From the NCBI GenBank assembly GCA_002224055.1, contig AZLU01000184.1:18788-82787 (forward strand): DNA of 64,000 nt, given 5' to 3'. Shown here one piece after another: positions 14,801 to 25,095 of this stretch. This stretch comes from Pezizomycotina sp. ARF18. Its lineage: Eukaryota > Ascomycota. The stretch's first letter is position 1. Each line of letters starts with the position of its first letter. The notes beneath the pieces were generated by a model. The model made no database searches. It was not told the origin of the DNA and saw only the letters and a list, made by a program, of their open reading frames with translations. The position numbers and the translations under genes are program-made.

Positions 14801-17275
14801 CCTCCTCGAACAGGTGGAAGCCACACCTGACAACGTCGCTCTCGAGTTCTACGGTGCAAAAAGCGTCCAGGAACTCACATACCGCGAGCTCTTGCAACGC
14901 GTAGACATCGCAGCCGCAAACATGGTCCTCCTGGGCGTCCAATTCAAGGCAATAATCGCAATCTACCTGGAAAAGAGCTTCGAAATGGTAATCAGCGTTC
15001 TCGCCCTCCACAGACTCGGCGCCGCATACCTACCAATCGAAACAGGAACTCCAAAGGAGCGCATCGACGTCCTACTCCGCGAATCTTCCGCAAGGCGTCA
15101 TTACCTCCAAGGAAGACGCTAGCCTCTTCGCCGGTACTCCTATCATTGATGTTGACAATCTCTCCTCGCCTGCTTCAACCTCATCCTCCCACCGCACATC
15201 ACAACAACAGAAGACCTCGCCGCCGTCCTCTTCACCAGCGGCACCACCGGCGTGCCCAAGGGTGTCTGCATGCCCCACCGCCAGTACGCTGGCTACGGCG
15301 TCACAATGGTCGAAGCGTACGCCTACAACTCAACTAGCCGCATATTCAACTTCGCCCGCCCCGTTTTCGACGTGTGGATATCCGACGTCTTCGGCGCGCT
15401 CGTGTGCGGTGCAACCGTATGCATGGCTGCTCAACAAGACATTATCAGCGACTTGACCGGCCTCCTGAACCGCTCCAGGGCGACAGATGTTAACCTTACT
15501 ACATCCGTCGCGTCTACGCTTGATCCAGAGGAATTGCCGTATTTGAAGGATAGTGCTTACGGGAGAAGCGGCGACGAGACAGATGTACGAGATTTGGGCG
15601 CCGAAGGTAGGCGTCGTGAACTCGTACGGACCCACGGAAGCCGTGGTTATAACGTGGACGGGCGTAGATCTGTCTTTCGACCCGCGTTGCCTCGGTGGTG
15701 TTGTAGGGGTATGGATATAATGATACTCGACGATAAGTTAAGGAAAGTACCCTTCGGCGCTAGCGGGACGATATATACATCCGGAGCGCAGCTTTCGCTG
15801 GGATACCTCAAACGGCCCGACCTGACAAAGAAGTCTTTGTCAATAACCGTTACAGGAAAGGTCAGCTCATGTACAATACCGGCGATCAGGCCGCATACGA
15901 CTCCAAAGGCAGGATAATATACCTAGGCCGTAAAGACCACCAAGTCAAGCTTCACGGTCAGCGCATCGAGCTCGCCGAGATCGAGAACGCTGTCGGCGGC
16001 ACGGTGATGCTGATGCAGTCGCCGACGGGACCGGCACTCGTCGCATTCGTCGCTTCCGAAGCGAAGCAAGGAGAACCTGAAATCGATACTGACGTAGATG
16101 AAGACGCGATCTTGGAAAGGGCGAAGAAGCTGCCGAAGTACATGGTTCCGTCGACAATCGTCGGATTAACGTTTATGCCGCTCACGAACAACGGCAAAGT
16201 TAACCGTGCGGCGCTCAAGGCGGCGTACGATAAGCTGATCGCGTCGCAGAGTGGACATGCGAAGAAAGTCGTGGAGCCGAAGACGGATACGGAACGCGTA
16301 CTTCTCAAGATCTTATCATCCATGGTTTCCCGCAGTGAAATATCAACGGACGCAGACCTCTTCACTATGCTCGACTCTCTATCCTCCATGCGCTTCGCCA
16401 GCCAAATCCGTAAAACTCTCAACATCTCCGTGAAATCCAATGGGTCATCGAAAACCCGTCTATCATCAAATTAGCCCGCCGAATCGATCAAGGGGAGCAA
16501 ACAACAAACGAATCCTTACCATCTTCCTCTACCCCTCCAACGGTTTTGCCGCCAATGCACTCATGTCTCTCTCCGAACCGCGGAAGAAAGCCTTCTTCAT
16601 CCACCCGTGCTCCGGCCTCTCCTTCGAATTCCGCCGTGTGGCGAAGCTGCTCACCGAGCTCGAAGTCATCGGCATCAACGACCCGCACTTCGGTGAACCA
16701 GACGCGTACACCAGCATCCACGACATGGCGGCGCTGTACTGCTCCATCATCACAGAAATCCAAAGTAGCGGTCCGTACAGCATCCTGGGCTACTCCTTTG
16801 GTGCACACGTCGCTGTCGAAGTAGCGCGCCTCCTCCGTTCACGCAGTGAAGACGTGAATCTCGTCCTCGTCGACTCTTCCGCTCGGGTAGTTCCAATGTC
16901 GTACCTAAAACCGGAAAGCATTAAAGCCGTCATCAACAGGTTCGGGCTTGGACACGCTGAAGCACCGTCGGAGGAGGAAACAGATCTGCGCATGAAGATT
17001 GGACGTGAGGTCGAGAGGAACTTGAGGATGATGACGGAGTACTCGCACACAGGTAACGCCAGGAGCTACGATGGTCCGTTACCTTCCTGCGGGCATTTGA
17101 CGATGAGGAGTCGGAGAAGAAGGAGAAGGTGGGCGGCGAGGATGTTACGAACGGGTACGGAAAGCTGATGAAGAAGCTGAAAACGTTGGCAATATACGGT
17201 GACCACTACGATGTGTTCACAGATCCGAAGGTAATGGAGCATAATGTGGCAGTATTGAAGAACGCTTTGATGTGA
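2..17275 (+). CDS. Multimodular non-ribosomal peptide synthetase, 3' part, many frameshifts
   Basis: This is a giant NRPS whose 5' end lies left of the window: the open frame already runs at base 2, inside a condensation domain. Visible order is C(partial)-A-T, C-A-T, C-A-T, C-A-T-E, C-A-T-TE, ending at a TGA at 17273-17275. All five A domains carry A3 (such as FTSGTTGEPKG), A5 (YGPxE), A7 (TGD-like), A8 (GRxDxQVK) and A10 (GKxxR-like) motifs. No intron is evident in 17 kb. The coding frame switches at least 25 times by single-base indels, for example near 315, 2692, 2965, 3490, 4470, 5497, 6660, 6905, 7640, 8473, 8910, 9478, 10905, 11180, 12330, 13225, 14150 and 17070. Several lie in short homopolymers, such as a missing G in the first T-domain GGDS motif. 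Motifs on both sides stay intact, so I favour sequencing indels over a pseudogene. The product is unknown. Confidence 0.95.
2930..5990 (+). other. NRPS module 2: C2-A2-T2
   Basis: C2 begins near 2930 and has a canonical active site, HHASIDGWS, at about 3353-3379. A2 spans about 4290-5690 with FTSGTTGEPKG, DGYGPTE, ATGDLG and GRKDTQVKLAGQRVE. Its pocket segment FDASVVDIY keeps Asp235. T2 has the unusual core FGLNSIGM, with LNS where LGGxS is usual; the carrier Ser is present. Indels interrupt the frame near 3490, 3585, 4470, 4560-4690 and 5497. Confidence 0.87.
6030..9055 (+). other. NRPS module 3: C3-A3-T3
   Basis: C3 carries HHILVDEWT at about 6413-6439: the catalytic HHxxxD is kept, but the following Gly is Glu. 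A3 (about 7290-8730) shows WTSGTTGEPKG, NVYGPCEN, RSGDFG, GRRDHQVKIR and ITASGKVNQRE. Its pocket segment reads IYDVVAEDVF, with Asp235 kept. T3 has GLDS as the carrier site once a one-base gap near 8910 is allowed for. Further breaks lie near 6660, 6905, 7640 and 8473. Confidence 0.87.
9110..13430 (+). other. NRPS module 4: C4-A4-T4-E (epimerising module)
   Basis: C4 has HHIITDEAS near 9494-9520, again Glu after HHxxxD. A4 (about 10420-11860) has YTSGSTGTPK, NVYGPTE, LTGDLAK, GRIDTQVKLRGQ and NNNGKVDRKE; its pocket segment FDVSVADIF keeps Asp235. T4 reads FSLSGDSISAVRL, the GDSI type that usually precedes epimerisation domains. From about 12190 an E domain follows: HHLAIDIVSWR is the E-type active site, and ESHGRDF plus SRTVGWFT are further E-domain signatures. 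This module should present a D-configured residue to the next condensation domain. Frame breaks lie near 9100, 9300, 9478, 10905, 11085, 11180, 12330, 12500, 12590, 13120 and 13225. Confidence 0.9.
13480..16510 (+). other. NRPS module 5: C5-A5-T5 (final module)
   Basis: C5 begins near 13480 and has HHALTDGWS near 13850. It directly follows an E domain, so it should be of the DCL type, accepting a D-residue upstream. A5 (about 14760-16230) has FTSGTTGVPKG, SYGPTE, NTGDQA, GRKDHQVKLHGQRIELAEIE and TNNGKVNRA, with pocket segment FDVWISDVF. T5 carries its Ser in LDSLSSMRF. Breaks lie near 13985, 14150, 14430, 15105, 15550, 15700 and 15860. Confidence 0.87.
16560..17275 (+). other. NRPS terminal thioesterase (TE) domain
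   Basis: This is an alpha/beta-hydrolase thioesterase that would release the peptide by hydrolysis or cyclisation. The nucleophile elbow is GYSFG (Ser), the likely catalytic Asp is in LVLVDSS, and the His is in GDHYDVF close to the C-terminus. FFIHPCSGLSFEF, at the domain start, is the usual first strand and oxyanion region. Many fungal NRPSs end instead in a cyclising condensation (CT) domain, so a TE here is informative. One frame break lies near 17070; the stop at 17273-17275 closes the synthetase. Confidence 0.88.
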
Positions 17276-18913
17276 AGAGTATAGTTGTTTGGTTAGAGAT
17301 GACCCAAATTTTTTTTTGGTGGTTTGTTCATGTATTTATTTCCTTGATTGCTACTTAGTATTTTTTTTTTTTTTTTTAATTTTCCCCCAATGCTTCCTGT
17401 CGTTTTCTTAGTTTACTTCTACTGTCTTTTGCATAAATTCTCCATGACGTTAGATAGCGTTTTAGTTCTGTAAATATTCCCTTAATTCATGATATAGACA
17501 CTCAAGTGGTTTATTCTGCGAATCAAACTGATACCAAGTTAATTCGCCAATGTTGAAGGGGGAACCGCCAATCCATGAAAAACACCGGGAAAGGACGCGG
17601 TCACATGATCTAGTCCGGTCACGTGGTCGGCAATCGGGCCGGAGTTATGTTTCGCTCGGATCCGGGTATTTGTGCTCTTCGTAGTCCCCCAGTTTGTCCA
17701 GGAGAGATTGACGTCGGAAGAGGATGTCGAAAGTTCACCCTTCTTTGCCTTGAGGGAAAACATCCTAATATCGCAGTACGCCTACAAAATCCAAAGTTAG
17801 ACGTGAAACGCCTTAACACTGTTAGCGAATTATGATATAAAAGGTGATTGTACTTGCCCTCGACTATGGCAACGAAGCCCGCAAGCGTATCGTTCTCATT
17901 ACTGTCCATCCCGTGGACTGCGCCGTAGCTCCTTCCTTGATGTTGATCCACATGTCGCCGTGATCTCTGTACCCTCGCTTGTACCAGCCGCAACTCTGGC
18001 GTTCCTCTGGCTTCCGTCATCGCGAACTGGCGGCATAGTCACAAGTCGGTTTATTGAATATCCCTTTTTGACGAGAGAATTGTTTGGAAAATAGACCTGG
18101 TTCTGGCTTTTATGATTGAGAAAAAAAAAAGAAAAAAAGAAAAAAAAAGTAAAGGAACGAAACCAAATGTGCCCACACTGGAGTGAGAAGCCCGAGCAAA
18201 CGCTAAGCAGTAAAGAATGTTGTATACTTGGGAATTTTCAAGGAACTTCGTATCTGGGGTAATATAACGCTCTGCGGAATTCTCACGATCGAGATTCCTG
18301 TCAAGATTATTGAGAGCACGATGCAGAATGTCAATGATAAGAAGAGGGGCAATCGACAAAGGAAGGAAGGAGCTATAGCGTTGATCTGAAGTTTCTGAAC
18401 ACACCGTGGGGGCCGCCAGCCCTTAATTTCAGGGCTTAGGTGCAAGCTTCCCCGGATCACTCCCGGTGCCGCGCAAAAGTTCTATTGGTTTGCGAGGAAA
18501 GATTCGCGAGTCTCACGGCGCTAATCATGAAGAAATAATTAACGAATAGAACGCGAGCAATACTAAAATTCCCGTAACAGTCGCGTCTTGACGCGTGCGG
18601 CGTGAATCCAGCTTTAAGTAGAGTGCATACATGTAAGATATAGCGGTACATAGAGGAGCCTTCAGTTGTGATACGTCTTAACGAACGGGCTTCGATGTTG
18701 ACTCTCTATTTATTATGCCAGATTAAATCGATTGAGTCTGGAGCTCAACCGGCTCACAAATAAACGGCTTATTTTGTGCCATGGAACCATATACTACATG
18801 TTTTGAGATATGAAGTTGTTTCATCTCTTTGTTTAGGATTCATAATCGTCACGTACTCACGTCTCAACCCAAGTTAAGCGGGAGGGATCGCTTGATGCCG
18901 GGATGGAGCGATC
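17276..18913. other. Intergenic region downstream of the NRPS
   Basis: It contains a poly-T tract near 17361-17378 and an A-rich stretch near 18120-18150. On the minus strand, between about 18030 and 17860, one short stretch looks coding (MWINIKEGATAQSTGW and, in another frame, ENDTLAGFVAIVEG). No complete gene can be built from it, and I recognise no family. The rest shows nothing convincing. Confidence 0.4.
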
Positions 18914-19162
18914 TCAACTATACAGGGCTTGAAACCGGATGATACTCGTTCTTTTCAATAATGCCTTGAAGCGAAACCACAGCACGTCTTCTACTCTGAT
19001 CCTTGGTCGTCTTTCTTCTGCCTTCGCAACGGCACTGCATAGATGCTCATAGTATTTCGTCTCATCATTCCGCTTTAATCTTAACCGCTCCAGTCTAGTT
19101 TCGAAAGACAATGTCTTTGTTGGCCACCTCCAAGTTGCGTTACTGCGCAATTCAACGTACAT
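18914..19162 (-). CDS. Small uncharacterised ORF (82 aa), copy 1 of a duplicated segment
   Basis: A continuous minus-strand frame of 82 codons starting with ATG, basic and without a recognised domain. It lies upstream of, and divergent from, the acidic coiled-coil gene at 19457. A diverged relative occurs at 20969-21244 in the same relative place; both C-termini contain FRF and end in a similar Leu-Tyr-x. The similarity may only reflect duplicated promoter DNA. I see no splice signals or other support for translation. Confidence 0.25.
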   Translation of the reverse strand: MYVELRSNATWRWPTKTLSFETRLERLRLKRNDETKYYEHLCSAVAKAEERRPRIRVEDVLWFRFKALLKRTSIIRFQALYS

Positions 19163-19456
19163 TATCTCTCGACAAAGGCTTTGAGGGGCACTGATAGAGC
19201 TATCAAACCGCAGTATAAGTCTTGTATAGCGTGCTACAAGCTTCTGCGATCTGGTATATATCTAGACAAATAAGTCACTGATCAAGCTTATGCCATTTTT
19301 TATACTCCATATAAAACCCACGGCAAGAGTTTGCGCAGCTCGTTCTACTTGTCCATCAGAATAGAATTCGTAAGCTCAACTCTTGACATATTAAGATCAC
19401 AACCCAACTTCTACACCACTCAACCTTTTTTTAGAAAGAAGCAAATAAATAAAAAA

Positions 19457-20182
19457 ATGACGGTCAACCAGTACAAACACAAGCCTAAGCCGAGAAGGTC
19501 GACGAATGCAAGCCTAGCGACTAATGAGCGGGACACAACTCTGAGAACCCTCTGAATCATCCCTTCACCATACCAGCAAACCGGATAACCATCCATGGCA
19601 CCGCAAACGAGCAGATTGACGATACCGAGACTGCACTCGATCCGATACCTGAGACCGAAACCGCGATCGACGAGCTCGCAGCGGTTTATGGTGAAGATTC
19701 TCCCGACGAAATCCACGACAGTTACAGCTGCGACTCATCCAGCTGGTATACTACCGAGTTTTCTGATCGCGATCTGAAACACAAGTGGTGTTCGACGACG
19801 ACAGCGGCTCCAATGAGGACGACGATGAGTTTCCCGATGTCTCAGACAACTATAGCGAGGCGTCAGCCGATGAAGTCTACTCGTACCCGCACCGCCCGAT
19901 TCTCCCAGTGTAGTATTCAGGAGAAAATGCGCGTTCATGCACTCGAGAAAGAAAACGAAGAGCTTCACACGAAAAGTGGCTGAACTTGAAGAAATGATCG
20001 AAGAGCAACGCGTCCGTGAAGAGGCGCCGCCGCTAGCACGGTGCACCATAGCGTTATAGACAAGTTATTGGACGCGCGTTGGAGCTCGAGGGAGAGAATG
20101 AAAGCTTGTTGAGAGGGTAGCAAGGCTAGAGCAGGACATTGCGCAGCTTCGTGACGACGTATCTGAGCCACATACATTATAA
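19457..20182 (+). CDS. Acidic, Ser-rich protein with C-terminal coiled coil (tandem copy 1)
   Basis: The ATG at 19457 sits after an A-rich leader. The N-terminal part is basic and the middle is highly acidic and Ser/Asp-rich (EDDDEFPDVSDNYSE). The C-terminal third is a strong heptad coiled coil (ALEKENEELHTK, VAELEEMIEEQR, VARLEQDIAQL), ending at a TAA at 20180-20182. The frame shifts near 19555, 19785, 19915, 19970, 20030 and 20105, each by a small indel. The gene at 21426 has the same layout (EEDDYGFPNFSDNDSEE, then coiled coil), so the two are tandem paralogues. No family is recognised; the heptads suggest a self-associating or leucine-zipper-like protein. Confidence 0.55.
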
Positions 20183-20968
20183 GTGCGCTCAGGCCACTAC
20201 ATAAACTTAATAATCCTGTAGGCGATATCTCCTTGAGCACCGCAGTTATAGTCGTTTTCGTTCTTGGAAGGCAACAGCTCATGATAACGCTCAAAATATG
20301 TTCGGGAAGATGAGGTTGAGCTTATGTACATGAATAAAATAGAATTAGTTAGTCACGTACTATTTAAATTAAACATTTGCGATGTATTCAAGCTCATAAC
20401 AGGTCAGAAGCGTGTCGTGAGTCGTGGAGAACTACGTCGTGCCTGAAGCGGTATACTCAATGCCCTTTCGTATGTACATTTACAATCACCGCTGATTGGC
20501 CGATCAGAACAGTGTGGGGTTCCAGATGCGATAGAATGATAGGATTCAAAGGCCGCGTTTCAGTCGCCACACGTTCGCTGCTGAAAACACGGGTCAGACA
20601 TATATCATCGAAGGTATAGAAGTCAAATGATGGCAGATGTAGGCCCCGCTGTTGTACCAGTAATCTGGCCGAGGGTCATTGTGCGGAGCGAATATACGTT
20701 ACCAAAGAGAGATGAGATGTACGATGTAGACTCATTGCAAAGATTGACAGGTTCTAGCCAGTTAACAGTTGTGGCAAACATGGTTTACCGATAAAAACAG
20801 CTGGCCCCTCTGCGCAAGCGTTATGATTGCAAATCTTTAAGCGTGAAACGCTTCCGATAAGGCGTTTCTTTTATCTCTTTGTTCGGAAATCATGAGACCG
20901 TCAAAGCGCGTACAAATGTCTCGCCCAGATTGGTGGCATAGATCGGCTCACGTCCAGACCGTACAATG
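20183..20968. other. Intergenic spacer between tandem copies
   Basis: No gene-like reading frame is seen. Just right of it, around 20968-21250, the DNA resembles the stretch upstream of copy 1 (about 18915-19165), for instance a shared TATACAGGG and a TTGCG...GCGCAAT block. The duplication therefore includes flanking DNA. Confidence 0.4.
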
Positions 20969-21244
20969 CTAATTATACAGGGTCCTGGGGTTTTTGAAAC
21001 TTGCTTCTACTGTAATCGCTTTTTTTATATACTGCCCTATGAATCGAAACCGCATGCAGAGTTGCGACATTAGCCACGCACCGCGGTCATAATGTTGTGT
21101 TTTATACCTCAGTTTCGTGAATACTATCTTTTTAGTATCGTTTTGAAAACTAGGTCTTTGTTCAAGGTTGACCTTTGCTTCAATGCATAGCCAGCACGCT
21201 TTGGATAGCCTGTGTGATCCATTGGCAACTCTTACGTTGCGCAA
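20969..21244 (-). CDS. Small uncharacterised ORF (91 aa), copy 2 of a duplicated segment
   Basis: An intact minus-strand frame from ATG, basic and without a known domain, divergent to the acidic gene at 21426. It corresponds in place and partly in sequence to the ORF at 18914-19162. A conserved but diverged reading frame in both copies is weak evidence for a real protein. The alternative is a shared, non-coding upstream region. Confidence 0.25.
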   Translation of the reverse strand: MRNVRVANGSHRLSKACWLCIEAKVNLEQRPSFQNDTKKIVFTKLRYKTQHYDRGAWLMSQLCMRFRFIGQYIKKAITVEASFKNPRTLYN

Positions 21245-21425
21245 TGTGACCTTGCATTGTGAAGCTTTGCGATGTATATATATTTCGTCGAATTCTCATA
21301 GAAGAGTTTGATATCACTTTTAACAATATTAAGGCCACTACAATATTCGTACAAACTTGAATCGTCCATTTTTGTCTACTTTGAACGCAAGCTCGACTAC
21401 CAAGTTTTATGCTTCTCCATACAAG

Positions 21426-22217
21426 ATGACGGACAAGAAGTATAAAAATGACGTTAAGCCGCAGAGTCCGGCCGGCTCAGGCTTAATCATTGATACCGAC
21501 TTGAACGGAACGGGTCTCTATCGAGCCCCAAACCTCTCTGCACAATGCCGTTACAATACAAGCCGACCAATACGCTGCAAAGTTAACGCAACGTGCTGAA
21601 ATCTCATTCTGAAATCAAATTCGACTTCGGAGGCCCAAACTTTGATTGAAGGGATCGCGTTGGAATTGCTGATCATCCCTCCAGAGACGCCGATGAACAA
21701 GTGCTGGCGACGCACGACACCACGACAGCGAGTCATCAAGCCAGCACGATGGCTTCGCTAAAGATTCAGACCACCTAGCATCGTTCGGAGAAATTGCGAG
21801 ACGAAAACATTGAGCCGGACGAAGAAGACGATTATGGATTCCCCAACTTCTCGGACAATGATAGTGAGGAAAACGTCAGTAGCGATGCCTCAGACTATCG
21901 ACCGCGCGCATGCTGCGCTATTGTTCCAGGCATGGTAGATAACCAACTGAGACGAGTTGTAGAACTTAAGAAGAGGACGACGCTCGTTAGGAAAGTAGCG
22001 CCTCTTGAGGTAGTGATTAACTACTCCGCAAGGACAGTGCGCCCCGCACGGTCCATGGTAGCGAGATAGATAAGGAATTCAACGCACCTCAGTGCTCGAA
22101 ATCGAGAAGGAGCAGCTTGTTAAAGATGTAGCGGCGCGTGAGAAATACATTGGAAAGCTTTGCAAAGAGCTAAATGATCGTCATTCCATTCTTAATGAGC
22201 TCTCGGGCACCGGATAA
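21426..22217 (+). CDS. Acidic protein with C-terminal coiled coil (tandem copy 2)
   Basis: It starts at ATG 21426 (MTDKKYKNDVKPQ). It has an acidic central block (EEDDYGFPNFSDNDSEE) and then heptads (VVELKKRTTLVRKV and VLEIEKEQLVKDVAAREKY), ending at a TAA at 22215-22217. The layout and order match the gene at 19457, about 1.97 kb upstream. The acidic block and the final coiled coil are the best conserved parts. Small indels break the frame near 21600, 21770, 22025 and 22090. The function is unknown. Confidence 0.5.
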
Positions 22218-22658
22218 ACTATTGCTCCGCCGACGTATCAACTGGCACAACAATTTTAACAATCTAACCAGTTTTATTGTAGAGAAAGCTCAGGATGGCC
22301 TCTACGTAATGTCTGAGGGAGATCGAACTTGAGTGTTCAATATAGTTAGAAATAGGCATCGTATGCGAGTTCGAATATCGTCTTGTATTTAACCTCACGC
22401 GGGACCAGCGTTCTCACATAGCCTAGAGAACGTCAAAGAGAAATAATCCCTGAGTATACGTAGAATACGCCCTGAACGAATCAAGCCTATAGTGCCGCTA
22501 AGATGGTGTAAGGTCAGGCTTGAACTACATATTCCGTATAATTGTAGACCTTCGCCTTCCGCAATGGAGTAGTCGAACAACTTAATTATTAATTTTACAA
22601 CACCGCTGCCTGTTATAAGATAGCAGAAGCTTCCTCTAATCTACAGAAAAATAAATCC

Positions 22659-23270
22659 ATGGATGTACATCTTGACAGTGCCAACAGCCTACCAGGCGCA
22701 GAGCGACCCACCTCCAATATTACCAAACTTCAACGCTTACTATCGAAACCGCTCCCCAGTCCTGAAGAGCTATACAGAGCTCTGTCGCTAGAGCAACTTG
22801 GAGCGAATGACGATGAGGATAGCACTGCCACCGCGCATACCGAAATAATCAAGGCCGCGAAGGTCTCAAAGGTCACCGACGGCGCGCTAGATACGAAGAC
22901 AGGCAGCACATGCGCCGGCGCTTCTATAAGTACGCCCTATACGCCGTAGCGGAAAAATATCCCGATGACTTCGCGGGTTACGCGAAGACATGTGGGACGA
23001 GGAAGTACTGTTAAAAAGCTATAAATCTTTATTCACTAAGGACTTCAAATGGGGATTAGCGATGAACTCGATGAGGAGAGCGCGACTACGCTGAAGATGA
23101 AGTACGTAGCGTCGTGGTCGATGTATGCGTGCTCGGACTTGATTACTGCACTCAAAGACGGGAAAATCTTTCCGGTAAAGCTGCTGCCGGGAGAGCAAGC
23201 GGAGAGACCACTGAAGAAGAAAAGGAAATTCGGGACAAGCGAAGCTAAAGTTGTTGAAGACCCTGCGTAA
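22659..23270 (+). CDS. Basic protein with C-terminal NLS (tandem copy 1)
   Basis: The ATG at 22659 begins an N-terminal region of about 80 residues (SKPLPSPEELYRALSLEQL). A conserved basic segment (DRQHMRRRFYKYA) and an acidic/aromatic middle (LREDMWDEEVLLKSYKSLF) follow. A C-terminal part contains SDLITAL and the basic run PLKKKRKF, which strongly resembles a classical monopartite nuclear localisation signal. The stop is at 23268-23270. Frame breaks lie near 22895, 22965 and 23050. A diverged paralogue follows at 23849. No domain is recognised; the NLS suggests a nuclear role. Confidence 0.5.
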
Positions 23271-23848
23271 TCTACTGTAATAAATGGTGCTGGTAGTATC
23301 AGAAGACGCTTCCATGATTTTGATCTATAGTATAGCAACTAAAACGGCGTAGCCGCTTTTTTCATGCTTTTCTCTTAGCACTCTTTTCAATATATCGGTC
23401 GACCCTACGTCCAAAGGTAAAAATTGAAGAACCTAATATTTAATTAGCCTTAGAAAAAAAATGCGTCGCGATAACTAGAGGCGTTCTATGACCTATGAGA
23501 AGAGCCACACTACCCAACTATCCCATGTTAAATGCGAAGTAGAGATGTGGTATACTAGTAATGTCATTCTTCCTGTATCGGCGGATCTTATTTGCCCAAA
23601 TATTCTAATATGAATTCGGAAATATCGCTATGGGCACACTATCAAAGATTATAACCCATAACGCCTGTATAACAGTGACCAATTTATTTGCTCAAGACAG
23701 CAAAAGAAAAAAAAAAAGAAAAAAGAAAAAGAAAAAAAAACCCCCGTAAAAAAAGGGGCCAATAATCAAGAACCGAATCATCATTTTTTTAAAAAAAAAG
23801 GTCCTCTCGATTAGTTCAAAAAGAGCGTCAGCGGTTTTACACAGCTTC

Positions 23849-24524
23849 ATGTCGAGTTCAAGTACTTCGGAGAGCGACTTCACACCGTCAAATGTCTTCA
23901 TCCCAGCTCAACAAAAGCGTATTGATTAATATGATACAGGCTAGCGAACACCAAAAGGCTCAAAAGGCGACGAGGCTAAGAAACTTTCAAGGTGAGTGAA
24001 AACCTAATAGCTCGCTGGAAAGGTTAGAAAAACACAAACGTGCTAATCCGTCTTGGTATATAGCGAAACAGCGCATTAAGGAAGTGTATGCTGGAAAGAA
24101 TGACGACAGGCACCACATGCGGAAGAGGTTTTATTTCTACGCGCGAAAAGTGATCCGAGGTAAAGTTCCGATATCATCTGCTAACTTGATTCTACGATCG
24201 GAGCTAGTGCTTGATTTTTTTTTTTTTTTTTTGGATTTGGCTCACAATTTTGCCTTCAGACCAATATTTCGATGACCATAGTTTCAGCAATTGGCAGTGG
24301 GACGTTGATAGTCATATAGCCGACAACATGTTCGTACTCCATGGTAGGTATCGGTGGATAGTTCTGGACAGAGTTGATAAGGAGACAGCGGGATTCAATA
24401 CGAGGCCACCGTCAGTCTGGTCATCGAATATGTCTCCGATATTATTACCGCTATCGCCACCACAGAAATCCCAATTCTTGCAGAACCTCCCGAAGTCCAC
24501 AGGAGAAGACGCTGGAAGCAGTGA
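23849..24524 (+). CDS. Paralogue of the NLS protein (tandem copy 2), with one or two introns
   Basis: It starts at ATG 23849 (MSSSSTSESDFTPSN). An intron at about 23992-24063 (GTGAGT...GCTAATC...TATATAG) joins exons cleanly in frame. The second exon carries DRHHMRKRFYFYA, nearly identical to a segment of the gene at 22659. A second intron with a poly-T tract may run from about 24207 to 24260, ending in TGCCTTCAG. Downstream, SDIITAI and the basic run HRRRRWK match SDLITAL and the NLS of copy 1; the frame closes at 24522-24524. One base is out of phase near 23925. The exon structure after the poly-T is uncertain. Confidence 0.42.
23992..24063 (+). other. Predicted spliceosomal intron
   Basis: GTGAGT donor, GCTAATC branch-point-like sequence and TATATAG acceptor, 72 bp. 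Removing it restores a frame that matches the paralogue. Confidence 0.55.
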
Positions 24525-24864
24525 TTTTGAGGACCTCCTTAATACGTGAAAAAACCCACGCAGATGTCGGTATTTGTCGAGAATACAGAGGTCCCCTGGG
24601 TTCAATCAAACAAACAGGTCATTCTGGGGCCAATCTCTGGCCGCCATAATTCGACGAACCACAGGAACTTGAAGCCTATGAGCTAGTCAACTTGAATAGA
24701 AAGCTTTAGTTTAACCCATCATTGAATTATGGCCAATGCTACAAATTGAATTTAATACTATATGATATTACCAGTTTGTGTTTTCTGAAGTGGGTAGCTG
24801 TACGCTAATCACACACCGGCAAGCTGGTGACATCGTATTGCCCTTGAATTCTCACTTACAAGTC

Positions 24865-25095
24865 ATGGCGGTACGCGACCATAAGCGGCCAACACGTCAT
24901 CCTGGATCCCCTGCAACGGCGGATGGTCATCAGACGCCGCTTCCGCAAGTAGTAGTTGACAAGCTTGAACCGGGTCTCGTGGCGGAAAATTCAATACTAC
25001 GTAATCCCACGTTTCAACTGATCTTCTTCCTCTCATGTTTCCTTCTGCTGCTGATGGTGGCGACGGCCGCCATGCTCTGGTGGACAACAGCTTAG
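24865..25095 (+). CDS. Small C-terminal-anchored single-pass membrane protein (76 aa)
   Basis: An intact frame from ATG 24865 to TAG. About 50 polar residues precede one hydrophobic helix (LIFFLSCFLLLLMVATAAML), which ends almost at the C-terminus with a short Trp-Trp-Thr-Thr-Ala tail. This is the layout of a tail-anchored protein. There is no signal peptide and no recognised family. It is one of several small one-helix proteins in the window. An upstream non-ATG extension is open but unnecessary. Confidence 0.4.
   Translation: MAVRDHKRPTRHPGSPATADGHQTPLPQVVVDKLEPGLVAENSILRNPTFQLIFFLSCFLLLLMVATAAMLWWTTA

Noticed and set aside
23692-23901. Minus-strand frame rich in Phe and Leu
   Set aside because: It is produced by poly-A stretches on the plus strand.
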